A stretch of 64,000 nucleotides of DNA from Lichenostomus cassidix (GCA_008360975.2 CM039182.1:15782324-15846323); one strand, 5' to 3'. Positions 14,001 to 26,689 are shown, counted from the first letter of the stretch. Made by a program: numbers and translations. Notes: generated from the sequence alone by a model not told the origin.

Positions 14001-17000
14001 AGTTACTTCCATTGTTTTTGAAATAAAAATGATTTATTTAGGCCCATGTTCAGGAATGCATTCAAGTATAATTTTTAATATAATAAGCTAGAAATAGAAT
14101 AAAATAAATCGTCTAAAGTACATTGAAATATCTGGGATGGATTTTTTCTGAACCCTTTTTTAGTAGGTTTCTGACATAGTTAAAACAGAGCAGAATTAAT
14201 GAACATCCTAATGCAAGGAATCACATGGCTTGTCTAGTAAATAAAAGGTAAATAGCCTCTCTCAGTTGAATACTGACACTTTTAAAACACAACCTCTCCA
14301 AAATCAAAACAAAGTCAGTTTGCAAAGTGGTGCAAGCCAGAGGTGACTGTGTATGCTATTTCTCTACTCTAATGGAACAAGTATCAACCCTTTATGTGTT
14401 TCCCAGACAACTGGGCTTATCAAGCAAAATACTGAATTTCTACTGTTTTTTTTGTAAGACAAGCCAACACCTATTGTTAGTGTCATGTCAGGATCTGGTC
14501 AGAGGAACAAGTATATTTGTACCAAGTGTCAGCTCTGGTGCATACCACGGCAAGTCAACCTATTTTAAACCTATTGATCAGCTTCCTGACTTTTTTCTTC
14601 ACCCAGCCCATGAACAGTGAGTGAACTAGCAAACTGCTTTGATATACAGCAGACTTGAAAACTCCCCAGAAGCTACCTCCATCTAACAGAGATTTTAACA
14701 GATTTATTGGATTTCTCAGTCTTACTTAAAGCATTGTGCCAATAAACAGAATAGCTTCATGTTTGGTATGAACCTCACATTTCTCCTGAACTGCTCTGGA
14801 ATCTTGAACTTCCACCTGTCTGACATGAAAGGAGCATTTCACAGAATTTACTGTTTAGTGGATTTTACTCTACTGGATTCCTTTTTTTTTTTTTTCCCCT
14901 CTCATCCCATTGAAGGTTAAGGCTTCAAGACTGTTGAAACAGTTCAACAAGGGATAGCATTATACACACTGTGTGCATTGTAGCCCTATATTTAAGAATA
15001 CATTTAGTTACAATTTATTTCCATGGCTTGCTTTCTTTTTCAGCAGCCTGTGTGAATTCTTTTAGGATGACATTAAATCATTCAGCTGCACCCATTGTGT
15101 TGGATTCAATACAGAGTGGACCAAAGAGCACACAGGCCCAATGCCACTCTGTCTCTTAGGAATTACATGCTTGCTAGAAGTAAATTATGGTGTACTGTAA
15201 TACAAAAACTGTCATGACTTATTTGTGGCTAAACACCAAAACAAAGTAATATGTGGCAACATCTGATACTCAATTGACTTTAAGATATTTGTTCCAAGGA
15301 ATTAGTTACTAACCAAAATTATTGCCATTAACTTGTTCTGTAACAAAACTCCACAGGAAAGAAAAGCAAAGGCACTGTATGTGGCCACAAAAAGCCCCAT
15401 CCTTAGGCTGACACTCAGCCACATGTTGGGCCAGCCCTCTCAGCCTCATTCACTCCACCTAAACTGAATAAACCAGGCGTTTTACTTTGAACTTGGTCCT
15501 CCCCATCCAGGTTCCAGCTCTGTGTTGATCTTTTCCTGTGCTAAGTGCCACAAGCCAACTCTGCACACTCAGTGTTCCCCATACACTCCAAACTGCTCTC
15601 GTTACTTTTCATTTCACCCATTTTTTTTCCCCAAGCCCTCTGGAGCCATCCTGACCAGAGTACTCTGGATGCTATCAAAAGGCAAATAATCTGAGGTGCA
15701 ATAGATTCTGTTCTGAAAGTGAAAAAAAAAAGTAGACTCTTGAAAAGAATGTGAACCTTTCTAGAATAAATACATTTCAAATATTATTAAAATAATTTGC
15801 TTTCATCTCTTTTTATTTCTTTAGAGTTAATTGGAAAGAAAAAAGGAAAGAAGTCACCAGGACACACATTCCAGGAGTCTCCTTGGTATAAATCAGGCAA
15901 CACACGCACTGCACACCAGTAACAATGAAATGACCCCTTAAAATACTGCATTTCTTGCCAAGCATAACTTCTTTGAAGACTTTAAACTTCACCACTGGCC
16001 AGAAGTTGTGAGCTCAAAGTCTTTCTTTTCCTAGTTCAACTTGGGGCACAGTACAGAGAAAGGAAGAAAAGTGCTAAAGCAATTCATCTCAGTTGATGTT
16101 TTCAGTAGAAAAGCAAGGCCTGACAGTTAAGAGAGAGATGCTCTTGGCCTCCAAAAACCCAGATTCTCCTTCAGGACTAAAACTATCACACTCCTGTCAT
16201 CAGTAATTTGGGCACATCCCTTTCCCAGCATGTCTGTGGAAACCACTCACACTTGCTGTGCTTGGCCCACTCACTTGCAGCCAAGATCCAGCCCTGGGGT
16301 CCTCACCAAGCCAGAGCACCAACTGGAGGACAGGGGAGCAATCCCAGAGCTGGCTCGTGGTGGACCCCATTTGGGCTGTACTGCAAGAGTACATCAACAC
16401 CAGAAATCAGAATCACAGAGTTTAAACAGTTTAATAATTAACAGAGGGCAAATATTACAGAGTCTTGCTCCTTCCAGTCTTCAAGTTTGTTGCTGTGGCT
16501 CCTGCGCACTTGATAGATTGGATACTAATGTGCCACAGGAAACCAAAACATATGACTAACATTAGCCAGTAAGTGTAAGCACCAGGGAAAGCAAAAACAG
16601 GCTGCTTCTCGCTCCTCCCGTGTTATCCAGCTATTCAGAATAAACACAAACACTGAGAAGATTATTCATAATTTGTACTTAAATGGAATCTTCTATTAGT
16701 GGGTATCACAGCAGTTTAGGGCTGTTAAGTACCAAACTTAACAGGATAAGTGTCTGACACTCATCTGCACAGAAAAATGCATGAAAGAAAGGGAGACAGT
16801 CAAACTGCACAAATGTATTGCACACACCACTGTGGGTGTTACTGAAAATGTGGAAAACCTGTAGAACGGAAAGTGAAAATAGCTGAAATACAAAATCTTT
16901 TCTGTCATAAGACTTCAGAAAATAGTTCTTCTCATGTTTTTCCATCCACTGTTTTCTGTTAGGGGTGAAAAAAATCCCCTCTTTCCACAGTCTCCCTCTT

Positions 17001-20000
17001 CGAAAGAAAATGAGTGTCTGATTCCACTGAAAACATTTGTGTCATGAAAATGAACTCCAATTATTTGAGGAGAGAAAAATCTTAACAGTTTTTCTACCTC
17101 TTCTGTTCACAGAACTCAAGTAGCTTATGGCAATTATTAAAAAATAACTGCACAAAGTGAAACTTAAAAGATATATCAAAATAGGCCAAGCAACCCTGTC
17201 ACTCTCCCCACATCCTGCACACTAAACCCTTATGAATGCAAAAGCATCTGTGCCTGCATTTGGAAAAAAAAGAAAATTACCACTGTACCAAACAACAGAA
17301 AATTGCTTTCCACATAAAGTAATATTCACAACTGATCTATACTGGGACAAATATAAGGGATCTTTACCAAGAAAATAGAACTAAAGCCTTAGACTGAATG
17401 CCTGTTTTGTAGAGCTTCCAGCAGATAACCCTTCACATCAGTCTCCCAGTCCAGTTCACAAAATAAGCTGCTGCCATCTTATGGAAGAGAACTTGAAAAG
17501 CATTTGGTCCAAAACCAATTCTGCTCTTCCTTTTCTGTGTTTCTTCACCTTCCTTGGTTTACTCTGTGATAAATAACTTTTCTTTTTCCCTAAGAATTTC
17601 CTTGCCTTGCAAAAATCTGCCTTATTGAGATGAGGTATTCTTTGGGGAAGTAACTTTTTCACCTCTGATTTTACAGTAACTTTCACAGCATCCAGAAAGT
17701 CAAATGGAGTAGTTTTCCAAGAAGGGGAACAAACCAGCCAGGCTGTTAATCCTGACACTGCCTCAGACAGAGGTTTCTTGTAAGATAAAACAAAAGCCAG
17801 CTGGAGCCATTCAGCCACTACAGGATAGAGTCATCAATTTTGCCCAGTTTTAAGGCAGTCAGTGTGCTCCATCTCTGGACTTCTCCACATGGCCAGATTG
17901 AACCAGTTTAACTAAAGGTGTGACTTTTAAAATGCTAAGATAAAAGAAAATATGCCAGTTTAAGCCTGAGGCCAGCACAAAGGTTCGATTTCTCCATCTC
18001 TAAGTCACAAAGAGCTGCATTTGCAGGACACCAGAGAGCTTTGCTGAGAGATTTTGCTTTTGTTCTGAAAGGGAAATCCTTCCACAAGTTTCCGTGTTAT
18101 GCTTTACAGGAAACCAAGTTTTCAGATAAGAACTGCCTGTGAAAGGAGAGTGTTCAGCCAGGCCAAGATACTGTGTTTGTGTGAACACAGGACTCCTGCA
18201 ACTTCAGCACTTGTCATGACGTAGGACACAATATTCAGCTTGACCACCTAAACCATTAGATTTGAAAAATCATAAACGTTTTTGGAAGGAGTATGACTAG
18301 CATGAGAGAAGCCAAGTGTCCTCCTTGCCCCTCCTACAGCAGGTAACACTGACACTCTACCAGCAAGCCTGAGCACTTTTTTTTCTCCTCTTCCCCCTCA
18401 TGAAATAGTTTTCAACCCACTAGTAAACAGGGAAGATGTTAAAAAATTCCTACTGTGAATGAACAGCTACAATGTACTAATACTACATTATTAAACTCTG
18501 CTAGCTAGATTTGGGTAGTATGCAACCAAGGCTCCTACAACGTAATTGCCATAATTCCTATTTCCCCATATGCCCAATGCACCTAAATGAAGTTTATACA
18601 GAGCACCAGAGAACCATTACAGGAAAGCTACAACTACTGAACTAGGGGCAGATAAGTGGTTGCCATCAAGGACACTAAGTGGGAACCCAGGTATGTTAGT
18701 TCAAGCTGCAGGTTTCTGTTCCTAGTAAGATTTTGCGCAAATAATTTGTGCCCAAATACCCAAAGGGAGTTTGCCACCTAAATGCTCCCACAGCAAACAA
18801 GACCTATCTTGCAGTGCCTCTGCAAGCCTCTATGTGCTGCAGTGGACTAAAGATTGTGGACAACTCAAGCTATGGAGAGGGCCAACTGCAGGTGCCTAAG
18901 TCAAATATCTTCTTTCTATTGTATCAGTTTGGCAAGTCTCATTTAGCAGAATTTCTCAGTTAATGTCTGAAAAGATCATATAGTGTTCACATTGGCCTTT
19001 AAATAAAAATTCCAGCACCTTCATGGCCCCTTATTAACTGAGAGATATAAAATTTCAGTAAGGAAAGAGACTGTGGTTTCAAGGGTCCACTTAGTCTCTA
19101 ATCAGAGCATAAAAGATTTTTTTAAACATATATATAAAAAACACATTGCCTTTTTTTTTTTCTTTTCTTATACTTTTTTACTTTCCTTACAGATTCCTCC
19201 AAACACCTTCATTTGAAATGGGTTTTCTATAGCATCCAGTGTTTTCTTTGGCAAATTTGGAGACCTGTGTTTTGGGACAAAATTGAATTGTATCATAAGA
19301 CAAAAACAGATTAGGAGATTTGACAGGACTTGATAAAAATCCATTGTGCACAGGCAAAGGGAGAGTTTTTCAACAGGTTATTTAAAAGACAAAAGCTCTG
19401 GAGGAAAGAGTTCTGCTTGGTGGCAAACTCATCTAACTCCTGCAAAGCCTAGAGGCTGCAAGGGAGGTGGAAGTTACAGAGCACAAGAACACACACAGAC
19501 TCTCACATCCAAAAGTTATTTTACACATGATCAGATATCATTTTGCATACAATGCACACATGCATTTGAACAAAGGCATAGTCCAAACGAGGAGCATTTA
19601 TGTCCATCTGACTTGCAAACAGTTGAGGGGTTGGGGAGGCAAAAAGGAGCGGATTCTCACTTTATCATTTAACAGGCCATCCCAGGTCCATACAGCCCAG
19701 CTACCCTCCAAATCCTCCAAAGCTCAGAATGAAACCTGGATCTCCACTTTTGCCTTATATGAGGGATCCTGGTAGGTCACCAGGGTGTGCAGGACAGACA
19801 GTAGCCAAGTACCACCCCTTTAGCTCCTGAGGGAAGCAGCTGGAGGGGTAAGACCCCAGTGCAGAATGTGGGACAGACCTGCCCCACAGCTTTGAGGCAC
19901 ATGATGTAGGCTGCCTTACAAGCACAGCTTAAAATACCAGAGGACAGGAAAGGAAAGGAAGCAGCTCACTGTCATACTCCCTGCTAGGAAAGGCTATCTA

Positions 20001-20563
20001 TTGCTGTAACTGAGAATATGTTTTTCTCCACCTACCAGTTCTTATCTCTCAAAAAAAAAACAGTTGTTCCAACTCGTTCTACAGTTTACACACCTTTCTA
20101 TGCTTGTGCAGCTCAGTGACAGGAGAACTTCACCAACAATGCACTCAGCAGCACTCCAAAGCACAGCCCTGCAGATTAGACTTCCTAACTTTCAAGAGCA
20201 ATTAAACCATTTTCAAGCCAACATTTTGCTGTATTTCTTTCACCAAATGACTACCATCAAGGCTAGAATATTAAAACAGTTTTGTTCTGGCAGAAAACTA
20301 GACAAACCAGGTACAGATTCACTAGCTGAACAGGACTCAGTTCCTAGCACATATCTCAGTAGTTCATACCGTTTGGTTTCCACCAATACACAGGAGGTAG
20401 CAGCATTTCTTTCCCCTGTATTCTGACACATTAGCATGTCAGGTTTGCTGCAGCAGTGTGCCTGCAGTACCACTCTGTCGCTGTTCAGCACACGCAGGCA
20501 CCACCAGCAGCACTTATCACACAGCGTCAGGAATTCAGCTCCTCTGGGAAGTGCAACACATCA
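5086..20563. other. Long intergenic stretch without recognised genes
   Basis: I found no exon with good splice sites and protein-like content. The stretch at 6.23-6.69 kb looks like a conserved non-coding element (see findings). Short homopolymers occur at 11391-11417 (A-rich), 12932-12950 (A then G) and 14882-14895 (T). None of the MKX homeobox coding sequence that might be expected on this side of RAB18 is visible. Confidence 0.6.
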
Positions 20564-20637
20564 GTCTCTGTGGCGCAATCGGAGGGCGCGTTCGGCTGTT
20601 AACTGAAAGGTTGGTGGTTCGAGCCCACCCAGGGACG
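20564..20637 (+). tRNA. tRNA-Asn (GTT anticodon)
   Basis: A 74-base cloverleaf reads asparagine tRNA. The acceptor arms GTCTCTG and CAGGGAC pair fully, allowing one G-T, with discriminator G. The anticodon GTT is at 20598-20600. The internal promoter boxes are intact: A box TGGCGCAATCGG and B box GGTTCGAGCCC. A Pol III stop TTTT follows at 20649-20652. Compared with the common vertebrate Asn tRNA as I recall it, the D-loop bases TTA are AGG, and one anticodon-stem C is T, giving a G-T wobble. It could be a functional minor gene or a lightly decayed copy. Confidence 0.88.
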
Positions 20638-20652
20638 GAAGAGATCCCTTTT

Positions 20653-20812
20653 AAGGACCAAAAGGAACCTTGTGAAACCCAGTAAGGAGAAGTGCCAAGT
20701 CCTGCCCCAGGGAAGGAACAACCACAGGCATTGGTAGATGCTACAGCCACCCCACTGGATATGAGCTTCGCAGAAATCGACCTGTCACAATGGCACTTGG
20801 CTGGCTTGTGTT
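20653..20812 (+). repeat. CR1 LINE internal fragment, plus orientation
   Basis: Starting a few bases after the tRNA, the sequence reads like the reverse-transcriptase-domain part of an avian CR1, with CCTTGTGAAACCCAGTAAGG, AAGTGCCAAGTCCTGCC and a degraded AGCTTCGCAGAAA. It has no CR1 3' tail, so it is an internal piece. It lies head-on to the CR1 3' end that starts at 20862. Confidence 0.55.
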
Positions 20813-20861
20813 CACTCAGTGTCTGCCAGAACCCCCAGGTCCATTTCCAGTGCTCAACTCT

Positions 20862-21112
20862 TCACAGAATATTCTGAGTTGGAAGGGACCTCAAAAGATC
20901 AAAGTCCAACTCCTGCCCTGCACAGGACAGCCCCAAGAGTCACACCCTGAGCCTGAGAGCATTGTCCAAACACTTCTTCAACTCTGTCAAGTTTGGTGCT
21001 GTGACCACTTCCCTGGAGAGCTGTTCCAGTGCCCAACCACCCTCTGGGTGAAGAACCTTTTTCTAATATCCAACCTAAACCTCTCCTGACAATTTTATAC
21101 CTCAGTTTCCAT
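20862..21112 (-). repeat. CR1 LINE 3' end, minus orientation
   Basis: Read on the plus strand, it opens with TCACAGAATATTCTGAGTTG and continues with the usual reverse-complement CR1 phrases: GGAAGGGACCTC, GTCCAACTCCTG and TGACCACTTCCCTGG. The element is strongly 5'-truncated. Its frames in all directions are broken. Confidence 0.88.
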
Positions 21113-24100
21113 CCATCATGCTTCCAAAAGCATCCCGTTCTGGATGACACCTGGCCACAGGCTTAGTATCTATCTACTTATCTATCTTCCCCACACCTAC
21201 CCTGAACTAAAATAATTGTCTAAAATTGAAATTCAAGAGATAACACATAATCCCTGATATAAAATGTTTATACATTTATGTTAAATATTTTATTAACATA
21301 TATTAATACTGCTGTTAGCTATACTAAATATGCTTATCATATTGTGCGTTATAAGTTTCTGTTTCATGTACACAGTGTACTACATATTATTAAAACTGTC
21401 TTCACAGTTGAGGGGCTGCTACTGCTCTTCCCTGAACCCCAGTTTACAGCTTCACTCCTAATCCTAAGTAGCTACATCTGGACCTTCTCATTACTGTTAA
21501 AGAACAAGTTTTGTGCTGTCAACAACATCTGGATAGCCACATTCCACACGAAGTCCAGCCTGACAAGCATTAAGAACTGGGAACCGAGCATTCCTGTCAA
21601 AAGGATCCAAGCGGACTTATTACCAGATGCTAGTAAATCCAGAGCTGATGATACACAGAAAACACTAGAAGAGTTTCCTTCCAATCATTATTTGACCCTT
21701 CTATTTTAAAACTCTTCTGAGGTCGTTTTAAGCTTCTAAAGCAAAGAACTAGAGCCCAGAAATTCTAGAACTTGACTGGGAATTTTGCTATCACTGTACA
21801 TAAAACATGCCTAGATGTTACAGAAACCGGGAGCACAAGAAAAAGAAATATTTACTCACTGTGACCATTTTCACTCTAACAGAAAAGACCAGATGCTACA
21901 GAGGCACAAGGATAAGGACAAAACTTCCATTGCATTATAATCAATCACAGAACATATGCACGCAGTAGTCTGAAAACATATCTTCACGGTTCTTTACCCA
22001 TATAACCCTTCATAAATTTTTAGTTAAGGTGCCACAGGTAGTCACAAAACAAAGGGTGTACAAACAAACAAAACAAAGGATGTACAAACAAACAAAAAAA
22101 CCAAACAAACAAACAAAAACACTTGGAAGTTTTAATGGAGAGCTTCTCTCTTTTTTTTCTTCCTGCTGCTGGACAGTGGCCAGGAAAAACACCTTATATT
22201 TTGCCCTTGGAGGCTCAGCTGGATCTGAAAAATATGCACGACTTGTCTGGTGACATGAAAAAGCCCAGCCAATGCTAATGTTGCTTATTGATGCTTTCAT
22301 CAATAAGGCATTATTAAGGCATCAATAAGGCATGCAGAAGGACATCAAGACACAAACCTACTACAGGGGCTTTGGAGAGGATAGGACCTACAGGCTAGAT
22401 GCAGCTCCAAGTACACTTGAATCAATCCTTCAGTAGCTAAACAGCAGTAACTTGTATTGATCACAACACAGGCTGCACAGGTTTTGCAAGAGTTTGAAAA
22501 AATGCATCAGTTTGGCCTCAAAACTTAGAATTACTGCACCAAATTACAGAGCAAGATTAGAAGGGTTATTGTGGTTCACTGTATATCAGGTTATTGGCAA
22601 ACAAGGGAACTAAAAAGGAATCATACAGAGCAGTTATCACTGTGGTACACAATGGCAGCAAGACCACCATGGCCTGAAATTCTGCCATGGCTGATGAGGC
22701 AGTCATTGTCATTGTCTGGAGACTCGCTGAACTCTTGTTTTCATTTAGTTAAGACTTACTTTGAACCAGCTGCTGATCTCATTATTGCAGCAGCAGAACA
22801 GGAAAAGTGATGCTGTAGTTTGGACAAAAGCCCTACTAGCAATAAAATCGCAGCATCTTGAAACCTCCATCAGAAACTTGTCCCACCTCCCTTTTTAAAA
22901 CAGCAGCAGAAGAAATACAAGACAAAACCATAACAGCACTTAGCACTATTCTCAAGTGTAAATTTAAAAATACGTAAGTGCTGTACCATATTCTTCCAGG
23001 CTAGTGTAAAGCCTACAAGAAACATCTGCCAGGCCTGAGTACTAAGCTGCTAATCAGTACTTTATTGACTAGAGTAAATGAACTGGAAGCAACTTCAGTT
23101 TTAACAGCCTTTCACAATCACAGATTTCTTAGTTATCTCATTATGGTTTAGTGCTTTAGTGTATAAAACTCCTTGCCATGAACATGGACACATTCTCATC
23201 ACTTGAAGAGCAAACAGCTCTCTCCCTCTGCTACCTACTGAGGTAAGCTGAAGAACCTGTTGCATATACTTCTCTGGATGCACTGTTCCACAAATAGGCC
23301 TAAATCAGTTTTGAGCACAGCTTGTGATACAGCTTGTAGTAGTTTCAGATATGCTTGTATGACAACTACAACAGTGGAATCGCACTTGGAGATAACCTGA
23401 GCTACAAAGGGGAAAAAAGAACTTCGAAAGCATGGCAACAGGTGTATTTGAAGGATGGCAGCTCCACAACCCACCCCCCTCTTAAAACAAGGTGAGACAA
23501 AGAATTTTAAAATGCAGCAGAGTAAGAGCAACTGTTGCTAAATTTGCTTTAACAAACCCTGGAAGCACAGGAACCCAGCCTTCCAGTGTACAGCTTCTTG
23601 ACAGAGCAACGATGAAAAGAAGTGAGACTCTAGGAAAAACATTCCTCAGAGACATAACCAGACATGCTTAAAAGATGAAGACAGAAAAGCTAGTTGCAAG
23701 TCAATTAGAAAACATGTACATAAAAAAAAAACCAACCTCTAACCGCTCTCAGTCTCACTAATTATGCTGTTTCAGAATACTTTTCTCCCAGAAATATTTT
23801 GCAGTGAAATAAGGAATAAATGACTTAATTCTTTTGCAGAACAATACCCACTATTCAGAGCGCCCTGCCATTCCCTCTCTCTGACAAAAGCTGTCAGATC
23901 TGGCAAAGGCAGAATAAAAGATGAATCCAGGTCCTGTGATAAAAGGACCTTCAGTGAGAAACCAAAAGTTAAGTCTCATAGCACAGGACTGCACCCAAAC
24001 TAGGGGGGAAACATATATATAAACTACAGTCATCTGCCAACATTATGATACTTGCCAACTATTACTGACAAAACAAAGTTATTCAGAGTTTTAATTCACC

Positions 24101-24689
24101 TACAACTTTTCTCTACTGTGATCCTACTAAACCCAAAATCCTTTGACCTCAATGCTAACAAACAAGATCAGCTCAGCCCACATACTCTGCATGCAACAGT
24201 AACGCAAATCTAAAATTTTAATGTTTATGCATATTTAATATTAATTACATTTACATATTTAAATTATCCTACTACATTAAGAATACTAGATACAATATTC
24301 AGTAAGAACAACTAGCATGGTTAAGTCTTCAAATTTTGGTAGTTTTCTATCAAGTATAAAACAGAATAGAAAACAGAGTTTCCATGTGAAGAAGAAAGCG
24401 TATTTTAACAGAAAAAGCCAAGACCTGTTGCAAAACACAGATCATGTATGCTAACATTCAGACAAAACCTTGCAGTAATAAAAGGTACTGTCATTCACTG
24501 TATTTACAAGAAACTGCCTAATAGTTCAGTTACTGACTGCACTACAGTGATTATTTTAAAAAACCCACACAGCACAGCATGTTTGTCTTGTCCTTCAGAA
24601 ATAATTTGTACGTACGAAATGACTTTGTTTAAACCATATGTGCTAGAAAATATAGAACTCTGCTATAGAAAGAGGTTAAAAAAGTTGAA
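21113..24689. other. Intergenic or distal RAB18 3' region
   Basis: AT-rich sequence with the CAAA repeat and short ATCAATAAGGCAT repeats near 22.3 kb. A minus-strand AATAAA at 23061-23066 could end a long RAB18 isoform. A 143-codon plus-strand frame at 21278-21709 is hydrophobic, resembles no family I know, and is within chance length. Confidence 0.5.
22050..22120. repeat. (CAAA)n-rich simple repeat
   Basis: Several ACAAACAAAC blocks occur, with a GGTGTACAAACAAACAAA-like segment repeated once. The array is imperfect. Confidence 0.9.
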
Positions 24690-25777
24690 TACTGTGGAAA
24701 AAAATTTATTAAGTCTATACAAGTCTTCTGAAACAAACCATTGGCTTTGATACAGTAAATTCAAGTGAATACTCATTGCAATAGTATTTTTTCATACAGA
24801 GATTAAGAAGCCCTATAGCTTCCCATTTAGTGTCAGTGACAGAAGTTTTATTTCTGAATAAGTAGCTGCACAAAGCAGACGTGATAAGAGATCTCACAGC
24901 CATCTGAGCTATAGTTCAGATAAACTTATATTACAAACATTTCAGAAAATTAGGAATCCATACTGAAGTGTGGCAAATTGATTCACAATGAAAGAACAAT
25001 GACATCACTCAGACCCCTTGCCAATAATGAAGACTTTCTGCAGCAAGTCTAGAGCAGACCATCATAAAAACCTAGAGTGCAAGAGTACCACAAATTTAGT
25101 ATATAAATATCACAGGATTAAAACTCCAGTTAAGCCATCAACTGAAGTGATGATTAAAAGGAAAACATGGCGTCCCCCAGCTTTGCAAAGGAAGCTTTCA
25201 AAGCATCTCTTCAAGAAAGTGCTGATGCCAACTAGGGCCTGTGCCAATTTGTGTTTTAGACAGCACTGCTGAAAGACAAAATTTTAGCAGATTTGTCTAT
25301 GGACTGTATCACCCTGCTGCTTTTAACACCTTAGAGAGAAGCATTTACTAGAAGAGATGAAATGTAACATTTATAGCTCATACTGTTTCCAAAAATCTGT
25401 GCATACTATATAGTGCTATAATTTCAACAGAATTTAAAAATAAGACAAAGAGCAGACAATGCAGTAGTGTGTTTGTTAGATGGATTTGTTTAGAATAGTT
25501 ACACAATTAATGTATACAGTTGTAAAATTTTTAGTGCATTTTTCTTGCACATTATTTATGCTACTTATAAAAACCTGAAGATTGCAAATTGGGCATGCTT
25601 ACCATAACATTTTCAAACTGGGAAAGCTGCAGAACATTTTTCCTACAAGTGTTCACTGCCATGATACAAAACAAATATGTGCAAACTGCAAGGTCCCTAA
25701 AAATAGCATTTAATGACTTTATGTACAGAAAGATGTAACTATCTGTTTAAATATGCAAAGAATAAGCTTCCCAAAGT
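24690..25777 (-). other. RAB18: RAB18 3' UTR, end inferred
   Basis: This AT-rich sequence follows the stop codon. On the minus strand AATAAA occurs at 24847-24852 and again at 24705-24710, so plausible transcript ends lie near 24.83 and 24.69 kb. A further AATAAA at 23061-23066 could serve a longer isoform. Without transcript data the true end is unknown. Confidence 0.4.
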
Positions 25778-25956
25778 TTATAACATAGAACAATATCCAC
25801 CACATGCTCCTCCTCCTCCATATCCTTCTTCCTTGTTTGTTAATTTTACACCTCTGTTTTGGCTTTCACTCTCCCACAGTCCAGGAGTCTGAATGATTTT
25901 TTCAACAAGTTCTTCAAAGGCACACTGCACACCATCACATGTTTTTGCACTTGCCT
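25778..25956 (-). CDS. RAB18: RAB18 coding exon 7 (terminal)
   Basis: The acceptor CTCTTCAG is followed by [20 protein letters not shown], the SAK nucleotide-binding loop and helix 5. After that comes the hypervariable tail, which ends [15 protein letters not shown] and stop. Cys204 in the CSML box should be geranylgeranylated, since the terminal Leu favours that lipid. Cys200 is four residues upstream and is a likely palmitoylation site by analogy with mammals. Confidence 0.96.
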
Positions 25957-26656
25957 CTGAAGAGGGGACACAAAAGTCAAGTGTTAGCAAAACTTCTAGT
26001 AACTTGTTTAATATTTCTCTTTCTGTTAAGTTTCAACCTACAACGGACTTCTACAATATATTCTGTAAGAACAGAGCAGTGCCAAAATGAGCAGGTATGC
26101 AGAGTTATCACCACACAGGTAGCACCTCAAAATATTTATAACAGAAGAGCTTTCAAGCTGAACTTCACCAGAACATATGAAGGTAGCTATATTTAGCTTT
26201 ATTTTTCTGTAGAAAGCTTTAAAAATAAAGCTTTCTACAGAAAGCTTTTTTTTTCTGAGCTTTATTTTTCTGTGGAAAGCACTCCAGTAAGAAAAACCAG
26301 GATTCTTGTCTGAAAAACCTGGTTGCTGTTCTGTATTTCAGTTCTGTACATTAGTCGCAACAGCGGTACCATAAAGAACCAAGGATCCATACTGCAGGAT
26401 TGTGGGTCAGTCTCTAAGATAAAACTCATTGATAAAAAGCAATAAGGGATCCCACTTCTTTTGCAGTTAGCAGAATTTTAGGTGATTTCACTCAGGATCC
26501 TTACTTTGACCAAGACTAAGAAATCTGCTCACAGGTTATATTATGAGAACAACAGACACCATCAGAAATCGTTTCGTTCCGCAAAGGCAGATGCCGTGTT
26601 CAGCGATGCAGCCATGCAGATACTTAACATTTGCAGCATGCAAATATATCTCATAC

Positions 26657-26689
<33 letters not shown>

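Noticed and set aside
17456..17818. 120-codon Lys-rich minus-strand frame
   Set aside because: It reads somewhat like a basic protein, but no family, splice sites or conservation can be shown; chance is sufficient.
20535..20750. 71-codon minus-strand frame with VPGWARTTNLSVNSRTRPPI
   Set aside because: It is the antisense translation of the tRNA-Asn gene, a common false protein in databases.
21278..21709. 143-codon plus-strand frame
   Set aside because: It is hydrophobic and AT-driven, with no recognisable domain. Its length is within chance for a 64-kb AT-rich window, and there is no splice or poly(A) context.
1..24689. Expected neighbour MKX (homeobox gene next to RAB18 in vertebrates)
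   Set aside because: No homeodomain or C-terminal MKX coding sequence is visible on either strand; it presumably lies outside the window.
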